64,000 bases of DNA, from positions 23,695,842 through 23,759,841 of the forward strand of contig NC_092020.1 in the NCBI RefSeq assembly GCF_042242105.1, written 5' to 3'. The notes under the pieces were generated by a model that ran no database searches, was not told the origin of the DNA, and saw only the letters and a list, made by a program, of their open reading frames with translations. The position numbers and the translations under genes were made by a program. Source of the stretch: Pempheris klunzingeri. Taxonomy: Eukaryota > Chordata > Actinopteri > Acropomatiformes > Pempheridae. Shown here in pieces: positions 13,701-27,010 of the stretch (the stretch's first letter is position 1; every line of letters begins with the position of its first letter).

Positions 13701-16700
13701 ACTCGGAAGAAGAAGAAGAAGAAGGAGAAGAAGAAGAGTGGGGAGGGGGGGGTGTTCTCCCCGACTCTGCCTTCTCGTTGTTTCTCCTTTTTTTTTCTCT
13801 CCCTCTCTCCTCCACACTCTTTCTCTCTCGCTCTCGCTGAAGGAGCCCTGATGACAATTCCACTAATCAGCTGAGGATTAACAGGGACTCAGACAACACT
13901 ACATCTAATTCCCCCTTCACCGCCACTGGGGCAACAAGAGGCCCCACGCAGCACTACAGCACACCAGCACTGAACAGATCACTATGCATGTGTATGCAAC
14001 TATTTCTATTAGACTCAGATATGAGGCGCGTTCACTTGTTTATTCAGACGTAACTGATCAGTATGAGCCAAATGTATTCATGCTCAAGTTGCTCCATTGT
14101 ACGAACCTTGCCGCAAGCTATGTTTATATACTGCTTGTGTGTTTTGCTCGGTGTGTTTTGAGATAAACGTAGGCCTAGTTGCTGCCTGGATTATGATTAG
14201 CGGAAATGTTGAGTCCACTGAGCAAAGTTTGTGGTCGCATACGAGTGCAACGCGGTTTTTTTAGGTTTATGCGACAGGGGGCGTTTTGGTTAAATGTTAA
14301 AGATCTAAAATTGTCCCATTTCTTGCTTTACGTCTTTCCGTAACCCCAACAAAGTGCAGTAGGTGTTTAAATATAGTCATAAAAATTCTTAAAATAGAGG
14401 AGGAGTGTAGTCCTGAATCGATTAGTTGATCGATTAGTTACCCAATAAACATAAAATCTATTTGCATTTTAAAATGTAGTTGTTGTTGTTTGGCATTGAG
14501 ACTTTATTGGACGGAAGAACTGAAGAGTGAGGGGGATGTGATGTGTAACAAAATATATCTACAATGAAAATAGTTATTAATTGGAGCTCTGGAGGAGTTT
14601 ATGGGTAGTTCTTCATGTGAATGTGTGTAGCAGTAATATTTTTGAGCAGGATGATGCTGAAATATGCGATAAAAAAAAATGGCAAAGAAAAAGGATAAAA
14701 ATAAGTGACCAAATAAATGACTCATTTTGGCTAAAACACCCAGATTGGCTGAGCGTGTGCTGTTCAAACACAGCAAAGCTTAACGCGTTGGCCTCCATGT
14801 TTTGTTTTATATTTTCTCCTTTTCTTATTTTTCCGTCCAAGATGAGCGAGTAAGCCGACATGACCGCTCTGAGTGTAATCCTGTATGCTTGGATAAGAAC
14901 GCGATGGTCAGCTTGTGTTTTTCAAAGTGACACTGGCATCGGGAACTCATTCATTTTAATGCCGAGGCTCATTCACTTGCCAGGTCATGCTGGGCCACCC
15001 ACAAAGCAGAACTACTTTAAAAAAAATCCTAACATCAAGAGTGTGTAGTTTCACAACATGTGAGGTGGGATATGTGATATTTTAAAGTCAGTATTTCAGC
15101 ATCTGCTTAATATTAATACCTCAAACTGTGCATTACACCCGATGCACAATTCATGATAATATATTAGAGGCATCAGGGGTAAGTGGGTTGCATTTTCAGT
15201 CTGGTTAAGTACATTTTGGCAGCAGTCCCGTGCTATCTCGGAGACAGGTTGGCTTCCCAGCCTCCCACAGTTTTGCAGTAATGAAGGAGCTGTCTTACCC
15301 AAACAAACAGGCTCTCTGGAGATGTACCTCAACTACCTCCTTAATCCAGGAAGTCTCTCTTATCTCCCCACAAATGGCCCCGTAGTGAGGCACAGCACAC
15401 TGCAGTGTCATTCATCAGTGAAACCCCAGAGCGATGAGCAGGTACGATTGCTTCATGTTGGGAAAGTGAGAAGTGACAGCACACACTCCGGTGTCGTAGA
15501 TCAGGGCTCCGAGCTCGGGTTTGTTGATCAGACGTCGATCTATGTGTCACAACGTTGAGTCCACACGGAGTGATGCGCCTTTATTTTTCATCGGCAGATA
15601 TCAATATCTCTATTACACCAGTCCCCGTGCTGTGGTGGCACTGTTATGCCGGTCACTGAGGATTTTAAGCTTATTCTACTGTGGCATTTGTCATAAATCT
15701 CAAGAGCCCCTTCAGTACTGTTAAAATACTTTGGAGCATGCTGTTTTCTGACACTCTTAAGAGGATTTTATCTATCACCAAAGAAATCACATTTTTGGAT
15801 ACTTGTATTTCTCATCACCACTTTTGGCAGACCTAATGCAGTTCTGCCTCAAAATAATATTTTTTCCTGCATGTTTCCGCTTCTTTTTTTTTTTTTTTTT
15901 TTAAGATCGGTTTGTTTTGACCAAAAGCAATTTTCCATTTATTAATTATTTGGGTCGGTGCTACATGGCTAAAAATCTGTTAAAAACTTAGGATCCCGTG
16001 TTTGGAATTATTATCTAATTGCCTTCTATGTCTTTTAAAGACTCATATATATTGCTAATAGAAAACTGCCCATGCAAGTTGAGAGTAAAATAAACTAAAA
16101 GCTCCCCGAGTATTTTTAAGATTTTTAAACAACAACCCTCTTTACCTACATTTTGCTCATTTTGCTTTTAAGCTTTTGATATTTTGACAAACCTTTGTCA
16201 GACAGCAGAAACAAAGCAGAAATCATTACATGATCACATCAGTGGTTATATTGTAACACACCAGGTTTGCTATTTATAAGATCTGTATTCATCACTGCTT
16301 TTATATTATTATATGTTATGAGCGAGCTGCTTTACTTGTCTACAACAGCTGTCAGATAGCAAAGACAGGTTCCAAAATGAAAAGTGCCTGACGTTTGATG
16401 GAGATGTACAGTTTGATGGCAGTGACTGAAGGTGTTGACAGGAATAAAATGTTGGGTAGGGAGTGGAGAACGGCAGCAGAGAAAAGTAATTTGTGGAGGA
16501 GTTGTGACACTCGGCGCCACTCATTAGACAACTTCATAGAGAGCTAAAAGCTTTGCTTCTCCCACTGAACACACTCCCACACAACGCTGACTGGACCATG
16601 TCAGGCGCAGAGCTGTCAAGTGAAAACCAGGGATCCACAAAAACAGTCTGTCAAAAATGAAAAAAAAAAAAAAAAAAAGACATTTTTTTTTTTAATATTA

Positions 16701-18235
16701 TTATTAGTTTTAGATTTTCTAAAGCAAGAAACAGAGCTAACAAATCACAGTTTACTAACACACACAAAAGCACACACACTCTCCAATTTTTTTTTTTTTC
16801 TTTTCTCTTCACAAATTGCAGTTTTGTTTATGTTTGACTGCTACAGTAACGAGTATTCTCCCACTAGATGACACTGTTTTGGTTAATTATAATTTGATAA
16901 TTTATAATGTCTCATGCTGCTTCTATTACCACTAATAATAATAATAATGATAATACTAATGGAGGTTATTTTACGTAGACAGTAATTTAATTTAACTTGA
17001 ATGTCTTATTAAATAACTAATTTATAAAATAAATAGGAATAAAGTCAAATAAGAGTAAAATAGAATAGCTAATAAACACATTTTTTTAAATTTTATTTTA
17101 ATCTCTCTAAAATGTGATAATTCAATAGATAGTACCAGACTGACCTGAAGGCTAACACTTTGGTTTTCAGTGTTGAACATATTTCTTTTACTGCTGCATT
17201 GCAGTAACAGTTGTCACACATAAGTGAAGAATATTAATTCATTGTAGAACAATCTCAATTGGCGCAATTAGTCTATTTATGACAAGTTAAAATACTCATG
17301 TTATTTGCTTTAGATGCTTTAAATGCATTAAAAATGTGTGTCTGCACTATAACTTGCATATCTTAATAAAATACCTCGTCTCTTTTTTTGCTCAGTTCTG
17401 ACTGATTCGTTCTCTCTCTCCCTTCCTGTGTTAATATGCCCGTGTGTTAAATAGCCGAGCAGTTTCCCATTACTATCAGTTACTCTGAGGCAGATTTTGA
17501 GCCAGTTGCTAAGAGCTTTCATCCAACAGTGTTGATCGTTAATACTGATCTGTACATTTTTCCCAACTAAAGCTCTTATAAAGAGCTAAGACCATAAGAC
17601 TGTGTTTGCGAGTTTAGTGACTACGCCAACAAGGCAACAAGGAGCTAGAGAGAATTGGAAACCGAGCACGCAGCCGCCTCAGAAAGCTGAAAACAGCTGT
17701 GTTTTTACAACCACTGAAACACAACGCTAGAAAGGATTTTTTTTTTTTCCATCGGCTACCCATACTGCACCTGCCATTTCCATCACAGCCATGTGGTCAC
17801 AAAGGGAGCAGTATATCTGTCAACAGGATCAAGTGCTCAATAGACCCCGCGAGCCACTCAATCCTTCAAGACACCCTCTCCACTGGCCTCAACAAAGCCC
17901 CAAAACCCCTCAACCTGGCCCAAACCAAGCCTAGTTGATTCAGGATATCCTCCTATTTTCTGTAAGGAAGATACTTCCTTCACCTGTCCAAACTGTCCAA
18001 ACTACTTGGGGAGCGGTGTGTTACTGATACAGAGCCCATTTAGTAGCTGTTCTCCAAAATGTGACACATTACTCTGTTTTTGAACCCGACACCGAGACAT
18101 TTATTTTTAGCAAACTTGAAGAAACATCCCGCTGCACTGAGCTGTTTTTTTTTTAAGTCCAAGTCTAGTTTGTTTGCAGTTTCTCAGTCATCACCTTGAT
18201 AACAATATTTACAAGTGTCATTTCACGGAAGAGGG
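7771..18235. other. Gene-free stretch with minor simple repeats
   Basis: No supported gene or RNA gene. Simple sequence includes an A-run near 8142-8158, an AGA/AGG purine stretch at about 13705-13738, a T-run near 15883-15902, and adjacent A- and T-runs at 16660-16694. Two tandem copies of ATCGATTAGTT lie at 14417-14439. A perfect tRNA B-box-like word (GGTTCGAATCC) at 11178 has no foldable tRNA around it. Several GC-richer patches (11000-11250 and 13500-13950) could be regulatory but show nothing decisive. Confidence 0.5.
13705..13738 (+). repeat. Purine-rich AAG/AGG microsatellite
   Basis: A run of imperfect AGA and AGG triplets. On the complementary strand it makes spurious serine-rich open frames and on this strand arginine-rich ones, none of which is a real gene. 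Confidence 0.8.
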
Positions 18236-18239
18236 TTAC

Positions 18240-19430
18240 GGTAGATAAAAACTCACAGGGCCTCGTAAAGAAACTTGTCATCGTGGCTCCGCTCAAAACT
18301 CAACGTGAGCATTAAACAGCCCGAGTCTCACGAGGTCTTCAGGTCTGACACGGGTGTTAGCGTGGGGTAGGCGCCCTCTGAGGTAAAAACCCAAAAGAAC
18401 AGGGGAGGAAACGGAGAGACTGGTTCGACCCGCTGGGGATTAAGGAGGGGTCACAGTGGATCAGCTGGGTCTTCCTCTCCCACAGAGAAGGGAAAACAAA
18501 TATTAATCACCTCTAGCACTTCACACACAAAGGGCGCAGAGACGCGAGGCCAAGAGGGCCGGCGGGGAAGACGACACAGGCCTCAATAACTAATGAAAAA
18601 CCCCCTTTGGGGCCATGCCATGGCGGGGCCAACACTCTCAGGACACCTCAGTGTGTGAACGTATGTTTCTAGTGTTTGGAGGAATATTCGGTTGCACTTA
18701 TACATGCAGGTGATGTTGAGTGGGCACAAGAGACCTCTTCTGATTAATGTAGTGTTGATAATTTTGCATTAAGCGCACGTTTACATCTATGAAGTGTGTC
18801 TGTTTATAAGTGTCCACTCTACGTGTGAAGGGAACAGAATGATGGAGGCAGGGAGACAGAAAATGAGTGTGTGTAACGGCGAAGGTAACTGGAATGTGTG
18901 TTTGTTTATTCTCTTCCTAGTTGGCAACATGCTTCGTCCACACTCCTCTTCCTCCCACACCTCCCCCCATCCTTCGTCCAAGAGGCATCTCGCGAGTGGC
19001 AACGACGAACCCCACCTGGCATACTGGTGACGGCGCCATCTGCTCGCGGCCAAGGCTCGCCATCGGGCCTGCAGTCAGTACCCACACTGCCAGTGTGGTG
19101 TTGTTTAATGAGCGCATATGAGCAAACATTTGACTGCCAGGTGGCGTTGCCGCCACGCCATGCCGACCAGGCAGTGTTCTGCCATTGCTGTTCAAACCCG
19201 GGGGCATCAAAGGGGGGCCTTGGATTTCCAAAGTAACTAAGCCATAATCCACCCCCTTATTGGTCCCATTCATATTGAAATACATGATCAGAGGAGCTGA
19301 GGAGGCCCTAATCTTGCCAATGAGCGGTCCGGCACAGCTGCAGGGATAAAGTCAGAGTATGAGACCACCAGTATATTAGAAAAACTCAGGCCTTGCTGAT
19401 TGGATTAGGGGAGATGAGGGAGGGGGTGCC
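18240..19430. promoter_or_regulatory. GC-richer candidate regulatory block
   Basis: The block stands out from its AT-rich surroundings by higher GC and lack of repeats. It contains Oct/forkhead-like words around 19110-19135, CCAAT/ATTGG words near 19258 and 19396, and a CTCF-like core near 19032-19045 on the minus strand. Overlapping open frames of about 60-120 codons on both strands reflect the GC content and have no recognisable domain. The regulatory role is inferred. Confidence 0.3.
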
Positions 19431-22400
19431 TCGGGGGTGAGGAAATGTCATCTTCCAGCGTTGTGTGTGGCGTTGCGGCCTCGGTGTTGGCGTCCGAGGA
19501 TCAGGAGGTGGGGCAGACGCACTTTGTCCCTGGGTTCGGTGACCCGCAAAGAAGAAATTGGAGGGGGTGAGACGAAGAATGGCGACAACAAAATGGAAAG
19601 CAAAGGCAGAGGCGGTGTGTGTTGAGTCGGGCCTCGATAGCACCTCCCAGCCGCCCAGCGTGAGCTCGTCTCGTATTAAGTTGTAGCAAGGCAGTTTTGA
19701 GGAGGGAAAGAAAGAGAGAGAGAGGACTAAACCGGGCATTAGCTGTAGACTTAAAGGTTTGTGCTGGTTCCTCTGGTAGGAAGAGCCGCCCCGTTTAAGT
19801 GTGATTGAGCGTGGCTTAGATGAGGATCAATGGTTATCCTCTCGACTGTTTTGTTTTGAGGTTTCTTTTCTGTATTTACTGTGAGGAAAAGAAGAAGCCA
19901 TTTTGTTTCGCAAAGCAGGAGCCAAATATTTCCATAGTTGTATGTCTGGCACTGGCAATGTGGTTTATTCATTTAAAGTAACAAATACATCTCAACCAAC
20001 AAACTTCATTATTTATTACTATTACACATTTGGTTCTTGCTCTATAGTTTCAGCTTTAACAAAGACTGTAAAAACATTCAAACTTTAAATGCTAACAAAT
20101 GCTAGATGTTGTTCCATATATGTTGTGACACATTTAATTATATTCAATTTCTTTATGAATATAGAAAGACAAATATATATTATCTAATATATATTAAAGT
20201 ATATTTAGTATATATAGTATATATTTCATATATATGTATACATGTTTTTTGTCACGTACAAAATACGGTGCATTAACCGAGCACACACACAAAATATATA
20301 CTAACATGTGTTGTACAGTATTCAGCCAAAACAAACAAATACAAATAAAACATATTATTGTATGGTACCCATATCATGCAACAATCAGGCCATTTAACCC
20401 TCTTTATTTTTTTGCGTGATTCTCAGTTTCTCATCCAGATGCTGCTGTTTAACAGCAGCACAGAGCCACACAGCCTCTGCTGAACCGACGATGGATGTAT
20501 TTAGCTCTTGGTACAGCTGGCCAACATGTTTACTCTGGACTGATACTCTGTCTACTTTTAGGGTAGAGTTATAAAGACAAACACAAGTTTATATCACAGT
20601 CCCTCATCTTAACAACCTGTTCACATCTTATCCTGAAGATATCAAATAAATGGACAACTTGAAAGATAATGTGCCCCAACCATAATACACTACGAAATAT
20701 TAATAATCTCCGGAAATGGTATATAAATTTTAAACATTATTATACCAAGTGTTACCATGAAATAAATTGCACTCATTTCCTTTAGGCAGGCCATTACAAA
20801 TGATTTAAAATGCACATACTATTATATATGGACACACGGTTATGCCCCCCCCCACACACACAGTTATGCACAAATGTACACATGCGCACATACACTTCCA
20901 TAAACACACACACAGGTGGGACGTCTCATCTCAGTCATTCTTTGAGTATGTATACAGCAGACTTTCGCCGAATCCATCTGCAAATTCATCCAGCTGCACT
21001 GGAAAAACTGCACCATCGCCGCATTTGACTGTGAGTGCGGTACGCCAAGCACATCTCTCTGTAACGTGTTAATGATAAACTTTGGATCCAAGAAAACAAC
21101 AATTTAATCTGACAGACCCATTACAAATAGAAGCTTTTATTCCAGAGGAATCAAGGTACAATGTATCTGTAGGATTTAGGTGTAGAGACTCATTTTGAAA
21201 TTTAATTGGAGGATCCAAAGTTTGAACTCCAATTTCCCTAAATTGGATCCCTGCTGGATCCAAAGGGACTGTTGCGTAGCTGAATTTGATCTCTGTTCTT
21301 TCTGTGGAAGTTGCCATGCGACAGTATTGACATGTCCCAAATGTAAAACTACATATTTTTATATGAGGCCAATGTAGCTTCACACCATACAATACCAAAA
21401 CTAAGTGAAATGCCATCATGCATGCATATTAATGACTTGATTCTTGGGTGTGTTGTAGGTAAACATTGTTTGTCCCACAATGGAAATGAACACATTGTTA
21501 CAAATCAGTGCAAATGCTGCTATTTGTTTCCAAATGCAAAATTGGCACCTGTGTAAAAAATAATGCAGAAATATACATTGATTTCTTGTATACCAACTGC
21601 CAAAATAATAACTGCATCGTACTTTTAGTATAAAGTGCAGTAGTGTGAGCAACACTTGCAGCCTCAGTGACAGAATATAGCAAAAATATTGTTATATATT
21701 ATAAAAGCTGAGTAATTTGGTGCATTTCCTGTTGACTGGAGTAGGCTGAAGAGGGTAAAAGCAGTTCTGTTTTTTCTTGGCAAAAATCGGTAGATATATG
21801 ATGAGGCCATCAAAGGCTTTTTTCTTTTGGCCAAAAATGTAAAAAGCATTGGTATGTATTTCAATACTGGCCTCCAAAACTATACAGAATTTGGAGCCCA
21901 CATACCTGCAGCATCCATCTGTAGTATCTGTGTGCAGTAAGGGTCACTCCAGTCCAAAGCAAATGTCGACTTTGGTCCCTGTGGGCTAAGAGAGCTAGCT
22001 CAGCAATGCTATTGTCCCCCAGAGGGATCTACAGTTGATTAAGTACCCTGTTGAGAGAGTGGAGCAGTTGCCAAACAAATACTAAAACGTCCTGAGCAAC
22101 AATGGCTGGTCAAGTGCCAGTGCTGATTATCCACTGCGCGAAGCATTACACCTCAATTTGAAAAATTAACATTTACAGGAAGCGCAGAGTGAGTGGTCTG
22201 TTTTGATCCTTCTCGTGAAGGAGGATCCCAAATGTAATAATCAATTTAATGGTAATTACTTTGTGCTAATTTTGTGTATCATCTGTGTTAACAAATTGTT
22301 CATAATCGAGTGTTAAAGTTCATTCTTTACAGAGGTTTGTTTACAATGTAAAGAAGATGTTGATAGCCACTCATATATTCCTCAGTTGATTTAATTCCCG

Positions 22401-25400
22401 CCACACATATTTCCCTTCTCAGCATTGCAGGGGCTTTGGTAGGCGCTCTTCTTCTACTCTTCAAGCTCACAGCGTGTGCCAATATTGCAGACTGCAAAGC
22501 TCCAGTCCCAGTGCGCCCTGGGAGATGGGTGACAGTTTGTGTCAACTGCATCTTCTACCTGTCGTCAAGGAGCGACGGCTATCCCTATTCCTCTCCCTCT
22601 TCGGCTGTGACAGGGGTGAAGGTTCGTCTTTTGGCCGCTTACATCAGATGGCTCCTCGCTGGGTGACATTCCCGTGTAATGCCGAGGAGCCCACAGCTAT
22701 TTATCTCTATCTCTGCACCTTTTGGAATTGGCAACATCCCATTTCGCTAGTGATCCCTCAATCAACAGCTGAGTGCTTGGCTATCTGGGTGTAGCTGTGA
22801 CACTTGTATATTCTTACATGCTGAAATAGCAGCGAGTGAGTGAGTAGGTGAGTGAGTGAGTGTTGAATTTGTCAGGGTACCACCATGTTTAGTCAATGAT
22901 GCGGCCTGCAAGAGCTCAAAATGGCAATACCACAAATGTTCACGCGGCGATGGGATCACTATGGAGGTTTGGAGCAGACATATTCTGTCATGTGGACCAT
23001 GAGATAGATTTGGTGACCATGATGGCTACTGCCACAGTGTGTAGGCCCCAATTATAGAGCAACCAGTGGGCCAAATAAACAGCAGCCTGTTTCATTGCTA
23101 GGCCCTGTACTGTGTGCACGAGATGTTTACAAAGTAAAATGCGAGATAGCATTGAGAAACTTCTGAAAACTGAAATAAATTAACTGGCAAAAGAATCAAT
23201 TATCATCCAGAAGCAGCACAGAAATGAGCATCTAGTGAATTGCACTGTATATGCACTGCAATAATTCAGTCTTCATACAAACTGTTGCCCAGGAGCGTAA
23301 AAGAGGAAGCATTATGTCATCAAAAAGCTAATAGCTGTCTTTGTTAAGCTGGGTGTTCAGCTAGCTCGCACTACGATAAAAGCCTGTCCGTGCTTTACAG
23401 GATAATGTGTGTTTGAAATGTGGAGATTTCAGTCAGCTTTAGGTCCATTAACGTTCCACTTAGTACAATTAAAAGAGGCAGAATGCTTTACTCCGCTTTG
23501 TATCGTGTCCAATAAAAGTAAGTAAACATCTCAAGTGTCTGCGTAAAAATCTTTAAATTGCTTTGTTTTATCACAGAAGATTTCAATGAACTGGAAATGT
23601 AATCGTCTAAATAGTTGTGACACCGAGAACACTGAAAAGGCTCATTTTCAACTGTAACCCCTCAGATTATCCTAATTACACACAATAACAGGCTCAGTCC
23701 TTTGAAGGTTAATCCTCTCCTACCTCTCCGTGTAACCTCACGCACCAGTAAAAGATCACTGGAAACCCCCTGGAAGAGTGTCAGCAAGTACAAAATCTTC
23801 CCTATGTACAAACAGTGAGAACAAAAAGGAGCACCAACCTTTGAGAGCGCCGTGAAGTTCCAACCTCAGGAGTTCCTCCATTTATGAGCTGAAGTTAGAC
23901 TCAACTTTAAGCATATTTTGAGTATTCAGGGCACAATACAATGCGCATGATTTTTTTTTTTTTTAAAGCAAACCAAATAAAGATTTGTGTACATTTTGTT
24001 TATCCAAGATCTAATCAGATTTGTCACCTGCCTGCTTGTTGTTGCTTGCTGAGGACTCAGCAGTTTTCAGCTCAGTGCTTATGTGATTTTGGCTGCAATT
24101 TTGTTAGGCCTCACTTGTAAATGAGAAAGACAATAAGGTAATCTCCGTGGGTACACCTGAAATAAAGTTGAAACACACATTCTCTTAAATCCATCGGCTG
24201 CTTCACTACTGCTGTGAAATGCTTTCAAAACAGGTCTCCTTTCACTCGATTTCAAGCCCAGAAGTGTCCTTAAGGCGCCCTTTGTAAATGTATTGTGCTC
24301 CTTAAAACTTCACTGTTTCGATCAGACTTTAATGTGCATGAACACATTTTTATTATGGTGTACCGACACACCTGCTGTGAGGTCAGACAACTTTATTGGG
24401 ACCACCTCCTCCTTACAAAGAATCATATGGAGAGCAAATGGATCCTGAGAGTGAAGATCAAAGATTTATTGTGTTTTCCTTGCACCCCTGACTTGATGTC
24501 ATAACATTTTATAACGCGTTTTCCACTGACTACTTTCTAAGCACATCCTTACTAGACGGCACAGACATAATTCACTCATGGCCATAACTTAGTCAAGACA
24601 GCTTTTCTAAGCCTGAAATGAACCTGCTTTGAGTTAGAAGCGAAGCACATCTATGACAGCTGGTCTTCTACGTCTTCATGTCAGACACAGCCAAATTAGA
24701 TGTTCCTGCGTCAACTGGATGGCAAAACAATGCATAGAGACTCACTTTAACCCTAAAGTGATATAACAATACCAGTGTGTGGAGGGTGATAGTTGGCTGA
24801 TAGTGTGTGATACTTTAAATTAGGACCCAGACTGCATATACAGCTAGAATTGGTTAAACCCAAATACATTAGTATTTTTAAAAAGCACTCATTTAAAAAG
24901 CATCAATAGAAAACAATGATATGCAGTTATTACAAGCATAATGGTGGACAAAGTTATGAAATAATTGGGAGAATAGAATGAAGGACCTGTGAGATATGGG
25001 GAAGAACCAGTATAACCCAGTTGCTAGGATGCAACACACAGTATTTCTTTTCTTAAATCAATTGCTACCATTTTGCAAAACCCATGAATCTAGTGGAGAC
25101 ATCGTGTAGTGACATGGTGTTGAAGCTAATGCGTACTAATGTTCTAAATCACCGTTTTGAGTTCAGATTATCTCCTGAATTATGTGTTTTATGCCTTTCA
25201 CCCTTCCTGTTCAACTGTAGCCTACGATATTTACTGAAACTGTGTGTGCAAGCAGAGTTGGAGTCTTCAAATGTACATTTTGATTCAGTGACGTAAATCT
25301 ATAACGTGTGTAAAATGACCTGTGCTGGACAATAAAATGTTTTCATAACCATTAAGGATGGTAGTCAAATCAGATTACAGTGGGAAAGTAAAACAGTGAT

Positions 25401-26213
25401 ATACTTGTTATATAGTTATTCAAACAAATAATTTGCACATTGAAAAAGGTAGCCCATATTCTCCCAAATCTTTAAACAGTGAAGGTCATGACCCCTGAAG
25501 AGATAAGAATCCTTCAATTAATTCATTTGGTTTATTTTTACAGCTGTGTGGACGTCTTCTGACGCTGCCAAAAAAATATATCTGAAGGAAACAGACACTT
25601 TTTGCATGACTATGGTCCAATTTATAAAGATCCAATATTGGAACAAAACCTTTGTTTTGATCAAACCCTATATGTACTACTACATACGGTCCGAACACAG
25701 ATCACACACACACCTCTGATACAGACACACACTTGCGTGCAGTATTCAATTTCCAAAAATGTTACACCATACAGAGTTTTGGCAGTAAGGCTGTTTTAAT
25801 TAATCCTATATGTTTTAGTTCCCAGTTTAAACTTACTCATTTTCACTTGGATCTGGAGAGCTGCGAGGGTTCAAACTTGTCCTCTGAGTGATGCGATTGG
25901 AGGACACTAAATCCTCGTTCTGTTAATTAAGGCTGAAAGAAATATTGTGGATGAGAGAAAATATCTTGGCGAAAAGCATCAGCGAGGGATGCTCATGGGA
26001 AATTATTGTTTTTAAGTTAATAAGTTGTTTTACTCTTAGCAGAGCGAGAGGGGATTTTGGGGGATTCAAATCAAAACAAACAAAATGTCCAAATGAACTT
26101 AAGAGCAAGGGAAGACTCTTTGAGAGGAAATCAATTTCACACATGGTACGAACAAAACAAAGTCAGCTGAAATTCCGCTTTAACAGTGTTTATGCACATG
26201 CATCGACTCGCAC

Positions 26214-26236
26214 AAACACACACACACACACACACA
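26214..26236. repeat. (CA)n microsatellite
   Basis: A nearly pure CA dinucleotide run flanked by CAAACA variants. Confidence 0.85.
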
Positions 26237-26986
26237 AACGCAATAAAGGCCTGTCAAAGATAAAACATCACGAAGGAGCCCACAATCTCGTCATACTAAT
26301 CAAGATAAATAGCTTCTACTGTAGCAAATTGAACAGGCTCCATTTAATGCTGCTCTAATTTTCATTTCTTATCTGAGCACAGGCGCGCCATTCAAACAAA
26401 TTGCGAACATGAAGGTTTGGATAATATTTAAAAGCTTGAATGCAGCCACATGAATAATGTGGTTACAGTTGGCCGATAAGAGAGAGACTAATGGCTCTGA
26501 GAGGCTGCCATTTTTACAGCACACCGACAGTCAGCGTTAACCCGGTGGTTTCCTAACCTGCTCTCTGGACGCTTCTCAGCTCTGAAATAAGACAAATGTA
26601 GCAGAACTTGGTTGACGTGAAAAAGAACATAGAGTTTTTAGATGAAGCATAAGATCATTTATAAAGTGTAAACTGTACGTTTTAAAGAAATCAATATGTG
26701 ATTTACAACACTGAATGAAAAATGTGATTTTTTTTTGTGTGTGTGCAAATTTTTTATTCAACAAATACTAAACAAAAAAGAAAAACAGGCAAATACGTTT
26801 CCACATTTTCGACAAGATCTTATTGTCATGAAGTATCGAGCAAATACATTTAATCCGTATTAGTGAAATATGATTGTGCATGACAATGAGCCAATAGTAA
26901 GGAATTACTGTATGTGAAGACAATAAACAGAGACAAGGACGTGTTGGGCTTTTGTCAACAAACCTACAAGCCTAAAGAAAGATCTG

Positions 26987-27010
26987 AAATTTGATTTTAA
27001 AATCAAATTT
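26987..27010. repeat. Perfect 24-bp AT-rich palindrome
   Basis: The 12-bp half site AAATTTGATTTT is followed directly by its exact reverse complement, with no spacer. It could form a short cruciform or a symmetric protein-binding site, or may be a chance product of AT-rich DNA. Confidence 0.9.

Noticed and set aside
25945..26358. 137-codon plus-strand open frame
   Set aside because: It runs through a CA microsatellite and has no domain.
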